A stretch of 45,091 nt of DNA, taken from assembly GCA_037445775.1 (NCBI GenBank), contig JBBIJX010000009.1:1-45091 (forward strand), read 5' to 3'. Position 1 is the first letter of the stretch; every line of letters starts with the position of its first letter. The notes under the pieces were generated by a model. The model saw only the letters and a list, made by a program, of their open reading frames with translations, did no database searches and was not told the origin of the DNA. This DNA is from JBBUX01 sp037445775. GTDB taxonomy: Bacteria > Actinomycetota > Coriobacteriia > Anaerosomatales > PHET01. Shown in pieces: positions 41,031 through 45,091 of this stretch. Position numbers and translations under genes: made by a program.

Positions 41031-41606
41031 ATGTCAGGGTTCGCGCTTGACCGTGAGATACCGCCCGGCTTGCAGACCGCGACGTTCGGCGCGGGTTGAT
41101 TCTGGACTCCTGATGCCCGGTTCGGGCTCGTCGAAGGAGTCTGGCGTACCCGCGTCGGGTATGCAGGCGGCTCGAAGGAACGCCCAACGTATCACTCTCT
41201 CGGCGATCACACCGAGTGCTTCCAGGTGGACTTCGACGCAGCGGTCGTGTCGTACGAGGAGCTTCTGCAGCTCTTCTGGCAGAGCCACGATCCCGTGCGT
41301 CCCGCCTTCAAGACCCAGTACGCGTCGCTCGTGCTCGCGCACGACACGGCGCAACTTGCGAGCGCACGCCACAGCGCGCGAGGCCTCGAGGCCGTGCTGA
41401 GCCGCCGGCTTGCGACGCGCATCGAGATGCTGAACCGCTTCTGGCTCGCGGAGGACTACCACCAGAAGTATGAGTGGAAGCACTCCCCGGAGCTGCTTAG
41501 GGAGTTTCCGCTGGTAGAGGACTATTCTCTGTGGGCGGTGGCCCGGTCGCTAGGTAAACCCCTGCCTAGAATTTCGGACAAAGTGGGGGAAATCGCGGGA
41601 GCATAG
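41031..41606 (+). CDS. msrA: Selenoprotein peptide-methionine (S)-S-oxide reductase MsrA (UGA = Sec at residue 23)
   Basis: MsrA reduces methionine-S-sulfoxide in proteins using the catalytic residue of the GCFWG motif. Reading from the ATG at 41031 (GGAGGT four bases before it), the frame passes through TATFGAG, then TGA at 41097-41099, then FWTPDARFGLVEGVWRTRVGYAGG. The TGA stands exactly where the catalytic Cys belongs. The frame then stays open for 168 more codons with all family features (SKERPTYHSLGDHTECFQV, LFWQSHDP, AEDYHQKY). It is 191 residues including Sec. A hairpin of SECIS type starts five bases after the TGA. The tail after KPLP (ISDKVGEIAGA) may be altered by the adjacent element. 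A plain premature stop is the alternative; a piece from about 41226 would otherwise be called alone. Confidence 0.87.
41104..41142 (+). promoter_or_regulatory. Bacterial SECIS-like element in msrA
   Basis: The lower stem GACTCCT (41105-41111) pairs with AGGAGTC (41135-41141), with a further G-T wobble at 41104/41142. An upper stem GCCCG (41115-41119) pairs with CGGGC (41123-41127) around a GTT apex. The apex (41120-41122) is about 20 bases after the UGA. A G-rich apical loop GGTTC at this distance fits bacterial SelB-binding SECIS hairpins. It lies wholly inside the coding frame. Confidence 0.72.
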
Positions 41607-41620
41607 GTTCAGTGGTTCGA

Positions 41621-41638
41621 GATACCCCAAGGGGTATC
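41621..41638. promoter_or_regulatory. Perfect palindrome GATACCCC-AA-GGGGTATC, CsoR-family-operator-like
   Basis: An 18-base perfect palindrome with a GC core flanked by AT, 15 bases after msrA. ATACCC...GGGTAT is the general form of operators bound by CsoR/CstR/RcnR-family repressors. No such regulator is in the window, so this is motif resemblance only. Confidence 0.5.
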
Positions 41639-41656
41639 GGCGGCACTAGTAAGGGA

Positions 41657-41697
41657 GCAGAACACGGATACCCCCGTAGGGGGGTATCCTGTTCTGC
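41657..41697. repeat. 41-base hairpin containing a second GGATACCCCC/GGGGGTATCC palindrome
   Basis: The outer arms GCAGAACA (41657-41664) and TGTTCTGC (41690-41697) enclose GGATACCCCC (41666-41675) and GGGGGTATCC (41680-41689). The core matches the palindrome at 41621-41638, so the same motif occurs twice in 77 bases. Confidence 0.65.
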
Positions 41698-41714
41698 GAC
41701 CCATATATATAAGA

Positions 41715-41758
41715 CCGGGTAATTAGGAGGGAATGTATATGACCTCCTGATTACCCGG
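41715..41758. repeat. 16-bp inverted repeat
   Basis: CCGGGTAATTAGGAGG (41715-41730) and CCTCCTGATTACCCGG (41743-41758) are complementary at 15 of 16 positions, the last being a T-G wobble, around a 12-base AT-rich loop. In RNA it would be a very stable hairpin. The GGAGG in the left arm could hide a ribosome site. Confidence 0.7.
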
Positions 41759-42070
41759 CTACCGTAATGGGTCTAGGAGGTGTCTACGCTCCCTCCGGCT
41801 ATATCTCTGGAGCTAGTTTCAGCCTTGCAGCGTCCTTCGCTGCCCGCACCTGTGGTGCAAGCGGTGTTGACCTTCGCCCTGGCTCTCAAACCCTTCTCCG
41901 AATGCGGAGGAGCCGGTGGCCCGATACAACCGGCGGCGGAAATCGCGTGAGAGGCCGAAAATCCAGCGCACGGAGGCTGCTTGACGGTTCGGGTGGGGTG
42001 TCGGTGCCCTCCGACATTTCCAGAGGCTCCAACGGGAGGATTTCTCAGCCCCCTCGACGCGGCGGCCCCG

Positions 42071-42100
42071 AAAACAAAGAAACCCCGCGCTTGCGGGGTT
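42071..42100 (-). terminator. Rho-independent terminator of the leftward gene at 42132
   Basis: On the minus strand AACCCCGC and GCGGGGTT pair around AAGC and are followed by TCTTTGTTTT, a textbook terminator 32 bases after the stop. An outer pair AAGAAACCCC/GGGGTTTCTT (to 42124) offers an alternative fold. Confidence 0.85.
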
Positions 42101-42131
42101 CGTGCCGTAGTGCTGGGGTTTCTTCGTTCGA

Positions 42132-42461
42132 CTACTCGGGCCAGAAGAAGCCCAGCATCCGCTCGCCCTTGAAGAGGAATGCTTGCTCGCGCTCGGAGAG
42201 CTTGGCGAAGTCGGCTCCGTTGTAGAAGTAGTTGCCGGTGCGCTTGTGGGTGCGCATTCCGAGGTAGAAGGACAGGTAGCCCTCATTGTCGAAGCCGAAG
42301 AGAACGCTCCACTCCTCCGGCCCGAAATCCCCGGCGGGGAGCATACGCTCATTAGTCTCCTCGCGCTCTGCGGGGTTGCGCCGCACCTCCGTCCTCAGCG
42401 TCCTGCTCTTCTTCGCCTTGATGCTGCTCGCTCTTCTTACCGCCACACCTGTTCCTGCCAT
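42132..42461 (-). CDS. Unrecognised 109-residue protein of the putative element
   Basis: I do not recognise it. A basic N-terminus (VAVRRASSIKAKKSRTLRTEVRRNPAEREE) is followed by a folded-looking domain rich in aromatic residues: MLPAGDFGPEEWSVLFGFDNEGYLSFYLGMRTHKRTGNYFYNG and REQAFLFKGERMLGFFWPE. The frame is open further upstream, but ATG at 42461 has AAGGGAG about nine bases before it. It is transcribed alone towards a strong terminator, divergent from the other element genes, with a palindrome in between. It could be a repressor or a host-interaction factor; this is a guess from layout only. Confidence 0.55.
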   Translation of the reverse strand: MAGTGVAVRRASSIKAKKSRTLRTEVRRNPAEREETNERMLPAGDFGPEEWSVLFGFDNEGYLSFYLGMRTHKRTGNYFYNGADFAKLSEREQAFLFKGERMLGFFWPE

Positions 42462-42566
42462 TCCAACCACTCCCTTTCGGTATCGCCGGAGCCTGTCCGA
42501 CGAATTCATTATGCCGGGGGGGTCTGACATAACTGGAATATGCTGGGACTTCTCGGCGAAACGGGG

Positions 42567-42606
42567 TGCAATTTCCTCCGGTGCATAGAATTCGGAAGAA
42601 ATTGCA
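42567..42606. promoter_or_regulatory. Imperfect 14-bp inverted repeat, candidate operator between divergent genes
   Basis: TGCAATTTCCTCCG (42567-42580) and CGGAAGAAATTGCA (42593-42606) are complementary at 13 of 14 positions. The right arm ends 19 bases before the -35 of the rightward promoter. Confidence 0.6.
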
Positions 42607-42625
42607 AATAGTTTGCTTGCAACCC

Positions 42626-42652
42626 TTGACAAGCTCAGCAGCCGTGTATACT
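42626..42652 (+). promoter_or_regulatory. Predicted promoter of the rightward element genes
   Basis: TTGACA (42626-42631) and TATACT (42647-42652) are near consensus but only 15 bases apart. The first gene starts 33 bases later behind a GGAGG site. Confidence 0.55.
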
Positions 42653-42685
42653 TCATCTTAAGAAGCATTAACGGAGGCGAGCAGA

Positions 42686-42898
42686 ATGGAGAAGGGAAGG
42701 ACACTTAGCCCGGCGCAGCTTGAGGAATGCGCGGCGATGTTCCGGGATGCGATGGAGGCGATTGCCGACCACTCGGAATGCGTAGCGAGCCACATTCAGG
42801 TGCTCTACGAGGTGTGCCCGGTTCTTCGCATCGACGGCAACGAAGCCGCGTGGCGAGCAGTCCGGGAAGGCATTAAGCGGGCGGGTGTCGGCGTATGA
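42686..42898 (+). CDS. Unrecognised 70-residue helical protein, first gene of the element operon
   Basis: I do not recognise this small protein. Predicted largely helical: LSPAQLEECAAMFRDAMEAIADHSECVASHIQVLYEVCP, then a short turn and AAWRAVREGIKRAG. It has three Cys (15, 32, 44) that do not form a CxxC. ACGGAGGCG lies upstream of the ATG and a near-consensus promoter at 42626-42652 precedes it. Its stop overlaps the next ATG by four bases (ATGA). It may be a partner or regulator of the membrane protein encoded next. Confidence 0.6.
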   Translation: MEKGRTLSPAQLEECAAMFRDAMEAIADHSECVASHIQVLYEVCPVLRIDGNEAAWRAVREGIKRAGVGV

Positions 42899-43902
42899 GC
42901 CACCGCAGTAGAAACCTATCCCGCACCAAGCGACCTGCACAGTGCAGCATCCCCTCCTTCGAGCTTGACCCCTCCACCGTCGAAGCGACCCCCGAGGAAG
43001 TTCGGGAGCACGTCCGGCAGCTACACGCCGACTTCGATTTCTGGGATGAGCTGAAGTCCGAGCTGCTGGCGGAGAAGTTCCGCAACTTCCAGAAGCACCT
43101 CCGCTACTACCGGGACAATATCGGGGGCGGCATTAATCTTGAGCTGGCCCTGCTGCTCTCCCTGCTGGTGCTCGTGGCGATGATGGCCCTGACCCTCACC
43201 GGCTCCGGGATAGCCAACCAATACGCCGGTGCTGCCGGATTTCTGACCGGAGGCGAGAGCTACATATCGCCCGACAACGGGGGAGCTACCGACAATGGCG
43301 ACGGAAGCCACACGATAACCTGGGAGGGCAACGCCCCGCCGTTCCAAATCATCCGCGCCGATGACCCGGCGATGACCGACCCGGAGATAGTCGGCAGCAC
43401 GCCGGAGCACTCCTATGCCGTGCTGCCGATGCCGGGTGATAACTACTACCAAATCATCGACGGCTCCGGCGGACAGCTGCCGGAGCCAATCTCAATCCAG
43501 CGGCCGTTCGTGCTAACGCGCTATGAGGAGACTGCGACAGGGATTGCGAAGCTGGGAAACTGGGTGCCCCTGAATGGAGGGAACTACTCCGGGGCTGCTC
43601 TGCTGCGCTCCACTATCACCGGCGAAGCGATGACCCTCACCTTTGTCGGTAATCGCTGCGACCTTGTGGCGATGCGGAGCTCGGGCGCGGGGATGCTGCG
43701 GGTCATCTTGGATGGACAACCGCAGCCGCTCGTTGACCTCTATAACCCGTCGTTCGTCTTCCGATCGAGGGTGTGGAGTTCGGGCGAAATCGCTGCCGGA
43801 ACTCATACCCTACGTGTCGAGAACACAGGGAGTAAGAACCCGCTTTCAATGTCCAGTGCGGTAAACGTGGATGCCTTCGATATCTGGGGTGCGCTGAGAT
43901 GA
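42895..43902 (+). CDS. Membrane-anchored exported protein with beta-sandwich (jelly-roll) C-terminus
   Basis: This 335-residue protein has a charged cytoplasmic N-terminal region of about 80 residues, predicted helical (EEVREHVRQLHADFDFWDELKSELLAEKF). One membrane helix follows (about 83-104, LALLLSLLVLVAMMALTLTG). The exterior part has an Fn3-like segment (about 135-200) and a galactose-binding-like jelly roll (about 210-335). The pattern is GNWVPLNGGNYSGA, MTLTFVGNRCDLVAMRSSGAGMLRVILDG, THTLRVENTG and VNVDAFDIWG, which recurs in many actinobacterial secreted proteins. It may bind sugar or surface polymer. It overlaps its neighbours on both sides by four bases. Confidence 0.65.
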   Translation: MSHRSRNLSRTKRPAQCSIPSFELDPSTVEATPEEVREHVRQLHADFDFWDELKSELLAEKFRNFQKHLRYYRDNIGGGINLELALLLSLLVLVAMMALTLTGSGIANQYAGAAGFLTGGESYISPDNGGATDNGDGSHTITWEGNAPPFQIIRADDPAMTDPEIVGSTPEHSYAVLPMPGDNYYQIIDGSGGQLPEPISIQRPFVLTRYEETATGIAKLGNWVPLNGGNYSGAALLRSTITGEAMTLTFVGNRCDLVAMRSSGAGMLRVILDGQPQPLVDLYNPSFVFRSRVWSSGEIAAGTHTLRVENTGSKNPLSMSSAVNVDAFDIWGALR

Positions 43903-44099
43903 TGGGCCGCAGACCTCGATATCCGCAGGGCTCACCGCTCAACAACTACGACCGGCACGGGCGATATATCCAGCCCCGCCGGGGGTTCAACTTCCGCCGT
44001 CTGAGCTGGCGCATCTATCAGCTCAAGACCGCCGCCCCCGCGCTGCTAGTCCTGCTCCTGCTTGTTGCATGCGCTCTGCTGTCCGTGAGAGGGGGCTAG
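43899..44099 (+). CDS. 66-residue basic single-pass membrane protein
   Basis: I do not recognise it. The N-terminal 42 residues are Arg/Tyr/Pro-rich (RRPRYPQGSPLNNYDRHGRYIQPRRGFNFRRLSWR). A membrane helix (about 46-62, APALLVLLLLVACALLS) ends the protein. The ATG overlaps the preceding stop (ATGA) and the next gene starts five bases after its TAG, so it is part of a tightly packed operon. The strongly basic N-terminus would face the cytoplasm. Small membrane proteins of this form occur in phage and plasmid operons. Confidence 0.55.
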   Translation: MMGRRPRYPQGSPLNNYDRHGRYIQPRRGFNFRRLSWRIYQLKTAAPALLVLLLLVACALLSVRGG

Positions 44100-44103
44100 G
44101 GCG

Positions 44104-44541
44104 ATGAGCGATTTCCACTACGTCGCGGAAGTCCCCACCCGGCAGGTGCTCGACGAGATACGCAGCGGCAACGCCGGGAAGAAGCGGCAGGAATACTGCC
44201 GCTACCGGAGCACGTTCTACACGCTGGGCTATCGGGCACTGCTGGCGGGTGCCGAGGAGGATATGGCCCGCGCAGCACTCCTCGCGGCGCAGACCTTCGG
44301 AGGCCGGGTCGTAAAAGTCTCCATCTCCCCAATCTGCTGCCAGCTTGAATACATCTGCCCCGCGAGCATCGCACCCGAGGAAGCTAACGTCCGACTGCGT
44401 AGGGCCATGTCGAATGCGTATAAGGCCAAGCATCGCGGGATAGGGCCGGAGGATAGCCGGGGCTATCTGTGGAGGGCCAACACGATTACGGAAACGGTGC
44501 CGGTGCTACTGGGCCAGCCGTTGCGATACGAGACCATCTAG
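44104..44541 (+). CDS. Unrecognised 145-residue cytoplasmic protein
   Basis: I do not recognise it. It looks alpha/beta: MSDFHYVAEVPTRQVLDEIRSG, a basic YRSTFYTLGYRALLAGAEEDMARAALLAAQTFGG, then VVKVSISPICCQLEYICPASIAPEEANVRLRRAMSNAYKAKHRG. Three Cys are close together (ICCQLEYIC). No signal peptide or membrane helix is visible. It uses ATA and AGG codons freely, unlike the chromosomal genes before 41 kb. It ends in GGAGG that serves as the ribosome site of the next gene. Confidence 0.55.
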   Translation: MSDFHYVAEVPTRQVLDEIRSGNAGKKRQEYCRYRSTFYTLGYRALLAGAEEDMARAALLAAQTFGGRVVKVSISPICCQLEYICPASIAPEEANVRLRRAMSNAYKAKHRGIGPEDSRGYLWRANTITETVPVLLGQPLRYETI

Positions 44542-44554
44542 GAGGATGAGAGCT

Positions 44555-44878
44555 ATGACCGCCGACGAGCTATGCAAGAGGACTTCGGAGCGACTGCACG
44601 AGATGGGGATAGGGAGCATCGTTCCGGGGGGCGAGCACGCGGTGCTCTACGTCGCCACCCCGAGGCCGTGCATCGTGGTGTGCCGGGCGAGGGTGCGGAA
44701 GCAGGCGTTGCAGGTGATGCGCCGGGCCGGTTCGCTGCCGGTGCTGCTGGTGAGGAACGAGCGCGACATAGAGCGGCTGGCGATGCTCCTGAGCTATAAC
44801 GCCACCGACCCCGAGAGCGACCTGCTGCTCTCCGCTATGGCTATGTGGAGAGCGCGGGAATGGAGCAATGCGCTATGA
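44555..44878 (+). CDS. Unrecognised 107-residue cytoplasmic protein
   Basis: I do not recognise it. MTADELCKRTSERLHEMGIGSIVPGGEHAVLYVATPRPCIVVCRARVRKQALQ has a helix followed by two strands. The rest (VMRRAGSLPVLLVRNERDIERLAMLLSYN) suggests a small alpha/beta domain resembling a nuclease or a nucleotide-binding fold. That resemblance is too weak to name. GGAGG overlapping the previous stop is nine bases before ATG 44555; an in-frame ATG at 44546 is less well placed. Its TGA overlaps the next ATG (ATGA). Confidence 0.55.
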   Translation: MTADELCKRTSERLHEMGIGSIVPGGEHAVLYVATPRPCIVVCRARVRKQALQVMRRAGSLPVLLVRNERDIERLAMLLSYNATDPESDLLLSAMAMWRAREWSNAL

Positions 44879-45091
44879 GCGGCGGGGAGTTTCGGGACGT
44901 GTTCGATAGCCTCGAATGTCTCTACTGCCCCACTACCGCCGAGGCGTTCTGGAACGATGGAAGGATAGACAGGAAATACTACCGCTCCGCCCACTGGCAC
45001 GAATACCGGAGGCGGAAGCTGGAGCAGACCGGCTATCGCTGCGAAAACTGCGGGGAGGAGTTCCAGTGGGGCATTCCGGGTCTGCGTCCCC
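44875..45091 (+). CDS. HNH endonuclease, 3' truncated by the window
   Basis: The first 72 residues are visible and the gene runs off the window. It has a Cys pair near the start (CLYCP). RKYYRSAHWHEYRRRKLEQTGYRCENCGEEFQWG then matches the opening of phage-type HNH nucleases, in which an S..W...R.......C..C pattern leads into the metal-binding beta-hairpin. The catalytic HNH residues themselves would lie downstream and cannot be checked. Such nucleases are frequent beside packaging genes of phages and in mobile elements. It overlaps the preceding gene by four bases. Confidence 0.7.
   Translation, partial: MSGGEFRDVFDSLECLYCPTTAEAFWNDGRIDRKYYRSAHWHEYRRRKLEQTGYRCENCGEEFQWGIPGLRP

Larger units (their letters stand above)
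41607..42131. other. 525-base gene-free, hairpin-rich boundary region of a putative mobile element
   Basis: No plausible coding gene is seen. It contains three long inverted repeats (listed separately) and then several short hairpins: GCAGCG/CGCTGC, GCACC/GGTGC, CTCCG/CGGAG, CCGGT/ACCGG and GTCGG/CCGAC between about 41826 and 42020. A terminator for the leftward gene sits at its right end. The AT-rich run CCATATATATAAG is at 41701-41713. It could be the terminus of the element or encode a structured RNA. It is not recognisable as tmRNA, RNase P RNA or 6S RNA. Confidence 0.5.

Noticed and set aside
41226..41606. A stand-alone 126-residue MsrA fragment starting downstream of the TGA
   Set aside because: It lacks the catalytic region; the ATG at 41031 with a strong ribosome site, continuous homology through the TGA and the SECIS-like hairpin favour a single selenoprotein.
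41621..41697. Repeated GGATACCCC units as a CRISPR array
   Set aside because: There are only two palindromes of unequal length with no regular spacer, and no cas genes.
41819..42352. 177-residue minus-strand frame across the hairpin region
   Set aside because: It overlaps the leftward gene at 42132 in another frame, crosses a strong terminator, has no ribosome site and no recognisable domain.

Overview
The window is 45 kb of high-GC, gene-dense DNA, most likely from the chromosome of an anaerobic Actinomycetota of the Coriobacteriia type. This is inferred from gene content, not from a marker gene. The pointers are the run rpsF-ssb-rpsR-rplI-dnaB, a tandem pair of WYL regulators (PafB/PafC type), Feo ferrous-iron uptake with a DtxR-like box, a hybrid-cluster-protein operon, frequent GTG starts, several apparently leaderless genes, and an in-frame UGA in msrA that implies a selenocysteine system.

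Layout. 1-4700: the end of a D-Ala-D-Ala ligase gene, a soluble histidine kinase, feoA-feoB with a Cys-rich small protein, and a GNAT acetyltransferase. 4.9-11.7 kb: a membrane-anchored NTF2-like protein, a DnaQ-DinG exonuclease-helicase fusion, two overlapping WYL regulators on the opposite strand, and an envelope protein. 11.7-15.5 kb: a CRP/FNR regulator divergent from a nitrosative-stress operon (YgbA-like protein, ferredoxin, Hcp, membrane CxxCH protein), with a TTGAC-N4-GTCAA palindrome between them. 15.6-21.5 kb: a membrane M28 peptidase, two cytochrome c assembly-like membrane proteins, a membrane diguanylate cyclase, a DUF1461 protein and a 48-residue zinc-ribbon protein. 21.6-25.2 kb: a Trk potassium operon (two TrkA-type subunits, a 54-residue membrane protein, TrkH, an exported protein). 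25.3-30.2 kb: tRNA-Gly(CCC), an M23 peptidase and the ribosomal/replication cluster ending in dnaB. 30.3-41.0 kb: an FAD oxidoreductase, a DUF1801 protein, purA, a Phd/RelE toxin-antitoxin pair, a CCA-adding enzyme, purD, a HemN/HemW-like radical SAM protein, a prepilin and a TIGR00300/LOR-SDH protein.

At 41031-41606 lies msrA, whose catalytic cysteine codon is TGA, followed by a hairpin of bacterial SECIS geometry. A conventional gene caller keeps only the downstream piece. This is the most valuable single observation here.

From about 41610 to the end the DNA changes character: it is less GC-biased, uses ATA codons freely, has dense inverted repeats (two resembling CsoR-family operators), a 525-base gene-free stretch, and then a compact set of unrecognised small genes, a membrane-anchored beta-sandwich protein and a truncated HNH endonuclease gene. 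I read this as the left part of an integrated mobile element; its right side is outside the window.
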